Positions 7,920 through 16,408 of a stretch of 64,000 bases of DNA are shown here, in pieces; the first letter of the stretch is position 1, and every line of letters starts with the position of its first letter. A program made the translations under genes and the position numbers. Source of the DNA: Nocardioides bizhenqiangii (lineage in GTDB: Bacteria > Actinomycetota > Actinomycetes > Propionibacteriales > Nocardioidaceae); assembly GCF_034661235.1 (NCBI RefSeq), contig NZ_CP141059.1, positions 310,001 to 374,000 of the forward strand. The letters run 5' to 3'. Below the pieces are notes generated by a model, which was not told where the DNA came from, searched no databases, and saw only the letters and a program-made list of their open reading frames with translations.

Positions 7920-9620
7920 ATGCGTGACCCGAGCCCGCAGGGGCCCGCCGCGACCCGCCGCCTTCCCGGCCGGCTGACCGCGCCCCCGCCCGGGTGGACC
8001 GCCCGCGCCGACGTCGTCATCATCGGCTCCGGCATCGCCGGGCTGACCACGGCGCTGCGGCTGCGCGAGCACGTCGACAAGGTGCTGGTCGTGACCAAGG
8101 ACGTCCTCAACGCCGGGTCGACCCAGTGGGCGCAGGGCGGCATCGCGGCTGCGCTGAGCCCGGAGGACACCCCCGAGGAGCACGAGGTGGACACGCTGGT
8201 CGCCGGGGCGGGCGCCTGCGACCGGGACGCCGTCCGCGTGCTGGTGACCGAGGGACCCGACGCGGTGCGCGAGCTGATCGCGCTCGGCACGAAGTTCGAC
8301 CTCGACGCTGCCGGCGAGCTGTCGCTGACCCGCGAGGGTGGCCACCACCGCGACCGGATCGCGCACGCCGGCGGCGACGCCACCGGCGCGGAGATCCAGC
8401 GTGCCCTGATCGCCGCGGTCGAGGCGGCTCCGGACATCGAGGTGATCCAGCACGCCCTGGCCGTCGACCTGCTCCTCGGGGACGACGACGGCGTCGCGGG
8501 TGTGACGCTGCACGTGATCGGCGAGGGTGTCCGCGACGGCGTCGGTGCCGTGATCTGCCGCGCGGTCGTGCTCGCCAGTGGCGGGCTCGGCCAGGTGTTC
8601 TCCCAGACCACCAACCCCGCGGTGTCCACCGGCGACGGGCTGGCGATCGCGCTGCGCGCGGGCGCGACGCTGCGCGACCTGGAGTTCGTGCAGTTCCACC
8701 CCACCGTCATGTACCTCGGTCCCGAGTCGCGCGGCCAGCAGCCACTGATCTCCGAGGCGGTGCGCGGCGAGGGCGCGTTCCTCGTCGACGACGACGGCGA
8801 CCGGTTCATGACCGGTGTGCACCCGCTGGCGGACCTGGCGCCCCGCGACGTGGTCGCCAAGTCGATCATGAAACGGATGATCGACACCGGCCGGCCGCAC
8901 ATGTGGCTGGATGCCCGGCACCTCGGTGCGGAGTTCTGGGAGCGCCGGTTCCCCACGATCCTCGCGACCGCCCGGTCGCACGGTGTCGACCCGGTCACCC
9001 AGCTGATCCCGGTCGCGCCCGCCTGCCACTACGCCTCCGGCGGAGTCCGGACCGACCTCGACGGGCGCACCGACCTGCCCGGCCTCTACGCGACCGGCGA
9101 GGTCGCCTGCTCGGGGGTGCACGGCGCCAACCGGCTCGCCTCGAACTCGCTGCTAGAGGGCCTGGTCTTCTCGCGCCGCATCTCGAAGGTGCTCCCCGGC
9201 GAGCTCGGCCCGTGGCGCGACCCGGCGGCGGACCGCCGTACGGCCGGCCTGGTGCCGGGATCGGTACGACGCACGTTGCAGGAGGCGATGACCTCGCAGG
9301 CCGGCGTGCTGCGCACGGCGGCCGGACTGGGCGAGGCAGGGGCGGTCATCGACAAGCTCGCCGGTGTCACCGCGGACCAGGTCGACCAGGACTCCTGGGA
9401 GACCACGAACCTGGTGACCATCAGCGCCGCGCTGGCGGACGCCGCGGCGCTGCGGGAGGAGACCCGTGGATCGCACTGGCGCGACGACTTCCCCGACCGC
9501 GACGACGAGCACTGGGCCGGCCACTTCGACGTCGCCATGACCGACGGTGTCACCACGGTGACCTTCCACCCGGCCCCGGCCACCGACACCGACCTGCCGA
9601 CGACCGGGGTGGACGGATGA
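7920..9620 (+). CDS. nadB: L-aspartate oxidase
   Basis: FAD enzyme that oxidises L-aspartate to iminoaspartate, the first step of de novo NAD synthesis. The 566-residue protein has the FAD Rossmann motif (VVIIGSGIAGLTTALRL, about residues 32-48), STQWAQGGIAA, the HRDRIAH active-site segment and the C-terminal FAD-binding GEVACSGVHGANRLASNSL. A TAGCCT hexamer six nt before the ATG suggests its own leaderless promoter even though it follows panD by only 25 bases. nadC overlaps its 3' end by 4 bases. No nadA is in the window. Confidence 0.95.
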   Translation: MRDPSPQGPAATRRLPGRLTAPPPGWTARADVVIIGSGIAGLTTALRLREHVDKVLVVTKDVLNAGSTQWAQGGIAAALSPEDTPEEHEVDTLVAGAGACDRDAVRVLVTEGPDAVRELIALGTKFDLDAAGELSLTREGGHHRDRIAHAGGDATGAEIQRALIAAVEAAPDIEVIQHALAVDLLLGDDDGVAGVTLHVIGEGVRDGVGAVICRAVVLASGGLGQVFSQTTNPAVSTGDGLAIALRAGATLRDLEFVQFHPTVMYLGPESRGQQPLISEAVRGEGAFLVDDDGDRFMTGVHPLADLAPRDVVAKSIMKRMIDTGRPHMWLDARHLGAEFWERRFPTILATARSHGVDPVTQLIPVAPACHYASGGVRTDLDGRTDLPGLYATGEVACSGVHGANRLASNSLLEGLVFSRRISKVLPGELGPWRDPAADRRTAGLVPGSVRRTLQEAMTSQAGVLRTAAGLGEAGAVIDKLAGVTADQVDQDSWETTNLVTISAALADAAALREETRGSHWRDDFPDRDDEHWAGHFDVAMTDGVTTVTFHPAPATDTDLPTTGVDG

Positions 9621-10543
9621 CGCTCGCGCTCACGCCGTACGACGCGCTCCCGCCGCTGCTGCTCGAGGAGCTCACCAAGGGCGGCCTCGACCCGCGGGCG
9701 ACCTACGACCTGGTCGCGGCCGCGCTGGCCGAGGACGTGCCGACCGAGGACGTCACCAGCGCCGCCACCATCGCGACCGATGCTCGCGGGGTCGCTGACT
9801 TCAACGCGCGCGAGCCCGGTGTGGTCGCCGGCCTCGGCGTGGCCGAGCTGGTCTTCCGGATGGTGCTCGGCGGCGGGTCGGACGGGGTCGACGTACCCCT
9901 GCGCATCTCCGACGGCACCGCGGTCGCACCCGGCGACGCCGTGCTCACCGTCGCCGGACCCGTGCGCGGCCTGCTGACCGCCGAGCGGACCGCGCTCAAC
10001 ATCGCGTGCCACCTCTCGGGCGTCGCGACCGCGACGGCCGCGTGGGTGGCCGCCCTCGAGGGCACCCGCGCCCGGGTGCTCGACACCCGCAAGACGCTGC
10101 CCGGCCTGCGCGCGCTGCAGAAGTACGCCGTCGCCTGCGGCGGGGGCGTCAACCACCGGTTCAGCCTGTCGGACCGGGCGATGGTCAAGGACAACCACGT
10201 GCTCGCCGCCGGCGGCGTCGTGCCGGCCTACCGGGCGGTGCGCGCCGCCTACCCCGACCTGCGGGTCGAGGTCGAGGTGACCGACCTCGACCAGCTCCGC
10301 GAGCTGCTCGAGGCCGGGTGCACCGAGATCCTGCTCGACAACATGCCGACCGCCACGATGGCCGAGGCGGTGGCGATCAATGCTGGTCGGGCGACGCTCG
10401 AGGCGTCGGGCGGGCTGACCATCGAGCGGGCCCGCGAGGTCGCGGAGACCGGCGTCGACTTCATCTCGGTCGGAGCACTGACCCACTCGGTCAAGGTCTT
10501 CGACCTCGGAATGGACCTTCGCGATGACTCTGCTCGCGGTTGA
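9617..10543 (+). CDS. nadC: Nicotinate-nucleotide pyrophosphorylase (carboxylating)
   Basis: Converts quinolinate and PRPP to nicotinate mononucleotide, pyrophosphate and CO2. The 308-residue protein shows AEDVPTEDVTS near the N-terminus, the DTRKTLPGLR and HRFSLSD phosphoribosyl-binding segments and LLDNM in the barrel. ATG at 9617 overlaps the nadB stop (ATGA). Its last 20 bases overlap coaX in another frame, so the order nadB-nadC-coaX is tightly coupled. Confidence 0.95.
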   Translation: MTLALTPYDALPPLLLEELTKGGLDPRATYDLVAAALAEDVPTEDVTSAATIATDARGVADFNAREPGVVAGLGVAELVFRMVLGGGSDGVDVPLRISDGTAVAPGDAVLTVAGPVRGLLTAERTALNIACHLSGVATATAAWVAALEGTRARVLDTRKTLPGLRALQKYAVACGGGVNHRFSLSDRAMVKDNHVLAAGGVVPAYRAVRAAYPDLRVEVEVTDLDQLRELLEAGCTEILLDNMPTATMAEAVAINAGRATLEASGGLTIERAREVAETGVDFISVGALTHSVKVFDLGMDLRDDSARG

Positions 10544-11300
10544 CATCGGCAACGCGCACACCGTGCTCGGGATCATCCGGGACGGTGAGGTCGGCTCGCA
10601 CTGGCGGGTCGCCACCGAGGAGCACCGCACCGCCGACGAGTGGGCCGTCCTCCTGCGCGGTCTGCTCGGACCGGAATCCGCGGAGATCTCCGGGATATCG
10701 GTCTGCGCGACGGTGCCGGCGGTGCTGAATTCGTGGCGCGAGATGCTGGCGCGGCATTTCGCCGATATCCCGCACGTCGTCGTCGAACCAGGTGTGCGCA
10801 CCGGGGTGCCGATCCTGGTCGACAATCCGCGCGAGGTCGGCACCGACCGCATCATCAACGCACTGGCCGCCGCTAATGATTTCGGCGGTCCCGCGATCGT
10901 GGTCGATTTCGGCGGCACCGCCACGACCTTCGACGTGGTCGACAGCGAGGGGCGGTACGTCGGCGGGGCGATCACCCCCGGCATCGAGATCTCGATCGAG
11001 GCCCTGGGCCGGCGCGGCGCTCAGCTGCGCATGGTCGAGCTGGCCCGCCCGCGCGGGGTGATCGGCAAGAACACCGTCGAGGCGCTGCAGTCCGGGATGG
11101 TCTTCGGCGTCGCCAGCCAGGTCGAGGGAATGGTGGAGCGGATCACCGCCGCGCTCGGTGCGGAGGCCGGTGGGATCCGGGTGATCGCGACCGGATATCT
11201 TGCGCCCCTGGTCGTCGACGAATGCCGGTGCTTCACCGATCATTCACCGTGGCTGACGTTGCGCGGCCTGGAAAAAGTATTCCTCCGGAACGTGAAGTGA
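10524..11300 (+). CDS. coaX: Type III pantothenate kinase
   Basis: Phosphorylates pantothenate in the first committed step to CoA, linking this gene to panC/panD upstream. The ASKHA fold is visible as LLAVDIGNAHTVLGI (phosphate 1), VGTDRIINALAA and VVDFGGTATTFDVV, with GGAITPGIEIS after it. 258 residues is normal. Several patches use A/T-ending codons uncommon in the neighbours (around 10680-10770, 10870-10915 and 11190-11290), leading into the AT-rich region before lsr2. Confidence 0.95.
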   Translation: MTLLAVDIGNAHTVLGIIRDGEVGSHWRVATEEHRTADEWAVLLRGLLGPESAEISGISVCATVPAVLNSWREMLARHFADIPHVVVEPGVRTGVPILVDNPREVGTDRIINALAAANDFGGPAIVVDFGGTATTFDVVDSEGRYVGGAITPGIEISIEALGRRGAQLRMVELARPRGVIGKNTVEALQSGMVFGVASQVEGMVERITAALGAEAGGIRVIATGYLAPLVVDECRCFTDHSPWLTLRGLEKVFLRNVK

Positions 11301-11424
11301 GCGCGAAATTCGATTTGCCTGAAATTGCCAGCTTTCCCCAACTTTCCTTTATCGCAGGAATGCGGCACTATTCGTTAAGGCCACCGATATCGGGCGGCTA
11401 TCACTGAGGGAGGGAAGCTTCACC
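11301..11424 (+). promoter_or_regulatory. AT-rich leader/promoter region of lsr2
   Basis: The first 100 bases after coaX are 51% G+C, against roughly 70% in neighbouring genes. The stretch contains several TTT and AAATT tracts and ends with GAGGGAGGGAAG before the lsr2 ATG, a strong ribosome binding site. Lsr2 proteins bind AT-rich DNA, so autoregulation through this segment is plausible but inferred. I cannot assign a single -10/-35 pair. Confidence 0.55.
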
Positions 11425-11748
11425 ATGGCACAGCGCGTGAACATCGTTCTGGTCGATGACATCGACGGCTCCGACGCTACAGAGACGGTCGCTTTCGGAC
11501 TGGACGGCACGTCCTACGAGATCGATCTCAACGAGAAGCACGCGGCCCAGCTCCGTGACGCCCTGGCCACGTACGTCGGTCACGGGCGCAAGGTGGGCGG
11601 CGGTCGCCGTACCCGATCTGCCGCGAAGGCCTCCGCCACCGGTGCCTCCGCCAAGGAGATCCGCGACTGGGCCCGCTCCAACGGCTTCAAGGTCCCCGAC
11701 CGCGGCCGGATCCCCTCCGACGTGCGCGAGGCCTTCGAGGCCAGGTAG
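11425..11748 (+). CDS. lsr2: Lsr2 family nucleoid-associated protein
   Basis: A 107-residue H-NS-like xenogeneic silencer of actinobacteria. The N-terminal half (AQRVNIVLVDDIDGSDA, FGLDGTSYEIDL) forms the oligomerisation domain. The C-terminal domain ends with the DNA-binding stretch SAKEIRDWARSNGFKVPDRGRIP, which includes the RGR-type AT-hook (PDRGRIP). Good Shine-Dalgarno (GGGAGGG) at 11408-11414. The position between coaX and clpC is common in actinobacteria. Confidence 0.97.
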   Translation: MAQRVNIVLVDDIDGSDATETVAFGLDGTSYEIDLNEKHAAQLRDALATYVGHGRKVGGGRRTRSAAKASATGASAKEIRDWARSNGFKVPDRGRIPSDVREAFEAR

Positions 11749-11765
11749 AGCTCGGCCAATCCAGT

Positions 11766-11783
11766 ATTTCGCTCAGAGCGGAC
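11766..11783 (+). promoter_or_regulatory. ClgR-like operator upstream of clpC
   Basis: CGCTCAGAGCG with flanking AT-rich bases fits the known ClgR activator site WNNWCGCYNANRGCGWWS at all but one specified position. It is centred about 38 bases before the -10 hexamer of clpC, where an activator would sit. ClgR is known to control clp genes in corynebacteria and streptomycetes; its action here is inferred. Confidence 0.6.
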
Positions 11784-11809
11784 GGGATTTTCGCTGCCCA
11801 CGGAACGCG

Positions 11810-11815
11810 TAGGCT
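11810..11815 (+). promoter_or_regulatory. -10 hexamer of clpC
   Basis: TAGGCT matches the actinobacterial TANNNT -10. The -35 position (about 11787-11792) is poor, consistent with activator dependence on the ClgR-like site just upstream. The transcript would have a leader of about 45 nt with a small hairpin (CGGGTTGTACCCG at 11822-11834) and the GGAGGA ribosome binding site. Confidence 0.5.
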
Positions 11816-11867
11816 GTTGGTCGGGTTGTACCCGTCGTACGCCCCGTGACGTGTGGAGGAGCAAGAG

Positions 11868-14450
11868 ATGTTCGAGCGGTTCACTGACCGAGCCCGCCGG
11901 GTGGTCGTGCTGGCCCAGGAAGAGGCCCGCATGCTCTCCCACAACTACATCGGCACCGAGCACATCCTGCTCGGGCTCATCCACGAGGGCGAGGGCGTCG
12001 CCGCCAAGGCGCTGGAGTCGCTGGACATCTCGCTCGAGGCCGTGCGGGCCCAGGTCGAGGAGATCATCGGCCAGGGCCAGCAGGCGCCGAGCGGGCACAT
12101 CCCGTTCACGCCGCGCGCCAAGAAGGTCCTCGAGCTGTCCCTGCGCGAGGCGCTGCAGCTCGGACACTCCTACATCGGCACCGAGCACATCCTGCTCGGC
12201 CTGATCCGCGAGGGTGAGGGCGTCGCCGCCCAAGTGCTGCAGAAGCTCGGCGCCGACCTCAACCGGGTCCGCCAGCAGGTCATCCAGCTGCTGTCCGGCT
12301 TCCAGGGCAAGGAGTCCGGCTCCACCGCCGCGTCCACCGGCAGCGGCAGCAGCGACGCACCGTCGTCGTCGCTGGTGCTCGACCAGTTCGGCCGCAACCT
12401 GACCCAGGACGCTCGCGAGGGCAAGCTCGACCCGGTCATCGGTCGCGAGCAGGAGATCGAGCGGGTCATGCAGATCCTGTCCCGCCGCACGAAGAACAAC
12501 CCGGTCCTCATCGGCGAGCCCGGCGTCGGCAAGACCACGATCGTCGAGGGCCTGGCCCAGGACATCGTCAAGGGCAACGTCCCGGAGACGCTCAAGGACA
12601 AGCAGATCTACACGCTCGACCTGGGTGCCCTGGTCGCGGGCAGCCGCTACCGCGGTGACTTCGAGGAGCGCCTCAAGAAGGTGCTCAAGGAGATCCGCAC
12701 CCGCGGCGACATCGTGCTGTTCATCGACGAGATCCACACCCTCGTCGGCGCCGGCGCCGCCGAGGGCGCCATCGACGCGGCGAGCATCCTCAAGCCGATG
12801 CTGGCCCGCGGCGAGCTGCAGACCATCGGCGCGACCACGCTCGACGAGTACCGCAAGTACCTCGAGAAGGACGCCGCGCTCGAGCGCCGGTTCCAGCCGA
12901 TCCAGGTCGCCGAGCCGTCGATCGCCCACACGATCGAGATGCTCAAGGGCCTGCGCGACCGCTACGAGGCCCACCACCGGGTGACCATCACCGACGAGGC
13001 GCTGGTCTCCGCGGCGACTCTCGCCGACCGCTACATCTCCGACCGGTTCCTCCCCGACAAGGCGATCGACCTCATCGACGAGGCCGGCTCGCGGCTGCGC
13101 ATCCGCCGGATGACGGCCCCGGCCGACCTGCGGGAGTACGACGACAAGATCTCCGACGTCCGCCAGCGCAAGGAGGCGGCGATCGACGGGCAGGACTTCG
13201 AGGCCGCCGCCCGCCTGCGCGACGAGGAGAAGCAGCTCATCCTCAAGAAGGCCGAGCGCGAGAAGCAGTGGCGCGCGGGCGACATGGACGAGGTCGCCGA
13301 GGTCGACGAGGAGCTGATCGCCGAGGTGCTCGCGGTCGCCACCGGCATCCCGATCGTGAAGCTCTCCGAGGAGGAGTCCACGCGACTGCTCAAGATGGAG
13401 GACGAGCTCCACAAGCGGGTCATCGGCCAGGAGGAGGCCGTCAAGGCGCTCAGCCGGGCGATCCGTCGTACTCGTGCTGGCCTGAAGGACCCCAAGCGTC
13501 CCGGTGGCTCGTTCATCTTCGCCGGCCCGTCCGGTGTCGGCAAGACGTGGCTGTCCAAGACGCTGGCGGAGTTCCTGTTCGGTGACGAGGACGCGCTGAT
13601 CCAGCTCGACATGAGCGAGTTCGGCGAGAAGCACACCGTGTCGCGGCTCTTCGGCTCCCCTCCGGGCTACGTCGGCTACGAGGAGGGCGGCCAGCTCACC
13701 GAGAAGGTGCGCCGCAAGCCGTTCTCGGTCGTGCTCTTCGACGAGGTCGAGAAGGCGCACCCCGACATCTTCAACAGCCTGTTGCAGATCCTGGAGGAAG
13801 GTCGCCTGACCGACTCCCAGGGCCGGGTCGTCGACTTCAAGAACACCGTGATCATCATGACGACCAACCTCGGCACCAAGGACATCGCCAAGGGCATCAA
13901 CCTCGGGTTCCAGCAGAGCGGCGACTCGGCGGGCTCCTACGAGCGGATGAAGAACAAGGTGCAGGACGAGCTCAAGCAGCACTTCCGGCCCGAGTTCCTC
14001 AACCGCGTCGACGAGATCATCGTGTTCCCGCCGCTGTCGCAGGAGCAGATCGTCCACATGGTCGACAACATGATCGCGTCGGTCGAGCTGCGGATGCGCG
14101 ACCGCGACATGCGGATCGAGCTCACCCAGGCCGCCAAGAACCTGCTCGCCCAGCGGGGCTTCGACCCGGTGCTCGGCGCCCGGCCGTTGCGCCGCACGGT
14201 CCAGCGGGAGATCGAGGACGTGCTCGCCGAGAAGATGCTGTACGGCGAGGTAGGCCCCGGTCAGATCGTGCTGGTCGACGTCGACGGCGAGGGTCCGACC
14301 GCGACCTTCACCTTCGAGGGTCAGAAGGTCAGCGAGCTGCCCGACCTGCCGCCGCTCGAGACAACCGCGGTCGAGGGTGGTCCCGACGGGCCGGCGGCGC
14401 CGCTCGGCGGCGACGGTCCGACCGACGTGCCACGCACCGCGACCGAGTAA
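11868..14450 (+). CDS. clpC: ATP-dependent Clp protease ATP-binding subunit ClpC
   Basis: Hexameric AAA+ unfoldase that feeds ClpP; essential in several actinobacteria. The 860 residues contain two Clp-N repeats (about 1-145), AAA domain 1 with GEPGVGKT and IDEIH, a UVR/middle domain around 420-460, AAA domain 2 with GPSGVGKT and [10 protein letters not shown], and a LGF tripeptide (GINLGFQ) that docks ClpP. Start ATG 11868 has GGAGGA seven bases upstream. The C-terminal tail after about residue 810 is acidic, Gly/Pro-rich and variable. A perfect hairpin follows the stop. Confidence 0.97.
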   Translation: MFERFTDRARRVVVLAQEEARMLSHNYIGTEHILLGLIHEGEGVAAKALESLDISLEAVRAQVEEIIGQGQQAPSGHIPFTPRAKKVLELSLREALQLGHSYIGTEHILLGLIREGEGVAAQVLQKLGADLNRVRQQVIQLLSGFQGKESGSTAASTGSGSSDAPSSSLVLDQFGRNLTQDAREGKLDPVIGREQEIERVMQILSRRTKNNPVLIGEPGVGKTTIVEGLAQDIVKGNVPETLKDKQIYTLDLGALVAGSRYRGDFEERLKKVLKEIRTRGDIVLFIDEIHTLVGAGAAEGAIDAASILKPMLARGELQTIGATTLDEYRKYLEKDAALERRFQPIQVAEPSIAHTIEMLKGLRDRYEAHHRVTITDEALVSAATLADRYISDRFLPDKAIDLIDEAGSRLRIRRMTAPADLREYDDKISDVRQRKEAAIDGQDFEAAARLRDEEKQLILKKAEREKQWRAGDMDEVAEVDEELIAEVLAVATGIPIVKLSEEESTRLLKMEDELHKRVIGQEEAVKALSRAIRRTRAGLKDPKRPGGSFIFAGPSGVGKTWLSKTLAEFLFGDEDALIQLDMSEFGEKHTVSRLFGSPPGYVGYEEGGQLTEKVRRKPFSVVLFDEVEKAHPDIFNSLLQILEEGRLTDSQGRVVDFKNTVIIMTTNLGTKDIAKGINLGFQQSGDSAGSYERMKNKVQDELKQHFRPEFLNRVDEIIVFPPLSQEQIVHMVDNMIASVELRMRDRDMRIELTQAAKNLLAQRGFDPVLGARPLRRTVQREIEDVLAEKMLYGEVGPGQIVLVDVDGEGPTATFTFEGQKVSELPDLPPLETTAVEGGPDGPAAPLGGDGPTDVPRTATE

Positions 14451-14460
14451 CGCGTTTCCA

Positions 14461-14495
14461 CATCGACCCGGCAGAGGTTCTCTGCCGGGTCGATG
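14461..14495. terminator. Strong hairpin between clpC and mutY
   Basis: CATCGACCCGGCAGA (14461-14475) pairs perfectly over 15 bases with TCTGCCGGGTCGATG (14481-14495), leaving the 5-base loop GGTTC. There is no T-tract. It lies 11 bases after the clpC stop and 4 bases beyond the mutY stop on the other strand, so it probably serves as a bidirectional terminator. Confidence 0.85.
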
Positions 14496-14499
14496 TCGT

Positions 14500-15360
14500 T
14501 CAGGGGAGCGCGTAGCGGTCGCCGACAGCGACGACGAGGCCGTCGAGCAGCGAGACCAGGCAGCGATCGCGCTGCTCGGCCAGGTCCCACGCGGCGTCGA
14601 GGCGGTCCTTCGTGACCGAACCCGGCGCATCCCGCAACACGGCGAGCAGCCGGCCGCGGCACTGACGGTCGGTGCCGGCGTAGGTCTGCAACGGGCGGGG
14701 TGGTCCGTCGTACGCCGGCCGACCCGCGGCCTGCCACGCGCAGGTCTCGACGACGGGGCAGAACGGGCACTTCGGCCGGTCGGCGGTGCAGACCAGCGCG
14801 CCGAGCTCCATCACGGCGACCGACCAGGTGGCGGCGGTCGGCGGATCCGCTGGCAGCAGCGCCTCGGCGACCCCGCGTTCGGCCTTGGTGACCGACCGGG
14901 CCGGGAACTCCACGCCCGCCACGGCCCGGCCCAGCACCCGCCGGACGTTGGTGTCGAGCACCACCTGGCGCTGGCGGTAGGCGAAGGCGGCCACCGCCGC
15001 GGCGGTGTAGTCGCCGACGCCGGGAAGGCCGCGGAGCGCGTCGTAGGAGTCGGGTACGACGCCGCCGTGGTCGGTCACGATCGCGACCGCGGCCGCGTGC
15101 AGGCGCAGCGCCCGGCGGGGGTACCCGAGCCGGCCCCAGGCCCGCACCGCCTCACCGCTCGCCTCGGCAGCGAGGTCGGCGGGGGCCGGCCAGCGGTCCA
15201 GCCAGGCCTCGTGCACCGGCAGCACCCGCGACACCGGCGTCTGCTGCAGCATGAACTCGGACACCAGCACCGACCACGCCGACGCGGTCGGCCGCCGCCA
15301 GGGGAGGTCGCGCGCGTGCGCGTCGTACCACCGCAGGATCGGGTCGACGAGGTTGGACAT
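14500..15360 (-). CDS. mutY: A/G-specific adenine glycosylase
   Basis: Removes adenine mispaired with 8-oxoguanine. The 286-residue protein has WRRPTASAWSVLVSEFMLQQT at the N-terminus (split here for length: LQQT is the base-flip region), the helix-hairpin-helix LPGVGDYTAAAV with catalytic Asp further on in LDTNVRR, and a [4Fe-4S] loop C-X6-C-X2-C-X5-C (CTADRPKCPFCPVVETC). It is shorter than E. coli MutY because the C-terminal NUDIX-like domain is reduced. CACAAT seven nt before the ATG suggests a leaderless transcript. Confidence 0.93.
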   Translation of the reverse strand: MSNLVDPILRWYDAHARDLPWRRPTASAWSVLVSEFMLQQTPVSRVLPVHEAWLDRWPAPADLAAEASGEAVRAWGRLGYPRRALRLHAAAVAIVTDHGGVVPDSYDALRGLPGVGDYTAAAVAAFAYRQRQVVLDTNVRRVLGRAVAGVEFPARSVTKAERGVAEALLPADPPTAATWSVAVMELGALVCTADRPKCPFCPVVETCAWQAAGRPAYDGPPRPLQTYAGTDRQCRGRLLAVLRDAPGSVTKDRLDAAWDLAEQRDRCLVSLLDGLVVAVGDRYALP

Positions 15361-15427
15361 CGCGTCGATTGTGCCTGCCCCGCCGCGCCTCCGCGGATCG
15401 GGGACGGTCGCTGCCTAACCTCGGACC

Positions 15428-16267
15428 ATGCCGCCGCTGACCCGTGGCCCGCTGCCGGCGGGCGTGTACTGGCGCCGCCGGCTCTTCGTCCTCCTGCTCG
15501 CGGCCACCCTGGTGTTCGTCATCGCCAACGTGCTCGGCGGCGGCAGCGACGCCAAGGACGACGACGTGCCGGCAGCGCAGCAGGCCGGCGGCGTCGAGGC
15601 GTCGCAGACGATCACCGTCAAGGACCGCCGGCAGGACCGCAAGAAGGACCGCAGGGTCACCGGCGGTCAGCAGGGCCCGTCCTACGACCCGGCCGTGATG
15701 GCGGACCCCGACGGCAACTGCGACCCGGCCGACGTCAGGATCACCCCCCGGATCGAGGCCGCGGTCGCCGGCGAGCCGGTCACGGTCGGGCTGAGCCTGC
15801 AGACCGTGCAGGCGGAGGCGTGCTACTTCCGGATCGGCGCCGACAAGGTGACGGTCAAGGTCACCAAGGGCGACCGCGAGGTCTGGACGTCGCGCGAGTG
15901 CCCGGACCCGGTGCCCGACGAGTCCGTGGTCGTACGGCGGGTGGTGGCGACCGTCGTCCAGATGACCTGGACGCCCTACCCGCAGGGCCGTCGCGGCGCG
16001 GAGTGCCCGGGCACGGACGACTGGCTGATGCCCGGCGCCTTCACCGCCACGGCAGCGGCACTCGGCGGCGAGCCCGCCGATTCGGACTTCGTGCTCGCCT
16101 CGCCCACGCCCGAGACGATCACCGTCTCGCCGGACCCGAAGAAGAAGGACCGCAAGAACAAGCAGGACCGCGACCCGTTGCAGGGTGAGTCGGCGCAGGA
16201 GGAGGCGCAGGGCGACCAGCCCGAGCAGCAGGCGTCGGACCGGTCGACGGACGAGCCTCGACGGTAG
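15428..16267 (+). CDS. Membrane-anchored hypothetical protein with charged tail
   Basis: 279 residues. A basic N-terminus (WRRR) precedes one membrane helix at about residues 18-36. A low-complexity linker rich in Asp, Gln, Lys and Arg (about 40-80) leads to an extracytoplasmic globular domain (about 90-225) with four Cys that could form disulfides and a beta-sandwich-like pattern. The last 40 residues are Lys/Asp/Gln/Glu-rich. TAACCT lies six nt before the ATG, so the mRNA is probably leaderless. I do not recognise a catalytic motif; the genomic place beside mutY and disA is the only context. Confidence 0.8.
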   Translation: MPPLTRGPLPAGVYWRRRLFVLLLAATLVFVIANVLGGGSDAKDDDVPAAQQAGGVEASQTITVKDRRQDRKKDRRVTGGQQGPSYDPAVMADPDGNCDPADVRITPRIEAAVAGEPVTVGLSLQTVQAEACYFRIGADKVTVKVTKGDREVWTSRECPDPVPDESVVVRRVVATVVQMTWTPYPQGRRGAECPGTDDWLMPGAFTATAAALGGEPADSDFVLASPTPETITVSPDPKKKDRKNKQDRDPLQGESAQEEAQGDQPEQQASDRSTDEPRR

Positions 16268-16272
16268 CCCCG

Positions 16273-16398
16273 GCTCGTCGAGTAGCCCGAGCCGCTAGGC
16301 GAGGGCGTATCGAGACGCGGTGACGTGCCCTATCACCGCTGGGCGGTCGCGTCACCGGGTCTCGATAGAGCGGTCGCGGCTGCGCTCGTTCCTCGCAG
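16273..16398. repeat. Composite interspersed repeat after the anchored hypothetical gene
   Basis: 16273-16320 is a reverse copy of the element that reads GGTCTCGATACGCCC... with CGGCTCGGGCTACTCGAC at its other end. It is followed by CACCGGGTCTCGATAGAG and then, at 16380-16398, by a hairpin whose loop is the complement of GAGGAACGA. It fills nearly the whole gap before disA and probably ends transcription from both sides. Confidence 0.7.
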
Positions 16399-16408
16399 AC
16401 CGCCTGCC

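Noticed and set aside
11580..14630. 1016-codon open frame opposite clpC
   Set aside because: It is the antisense shadow of the strongly conserved clpC and has shadow-type composition.
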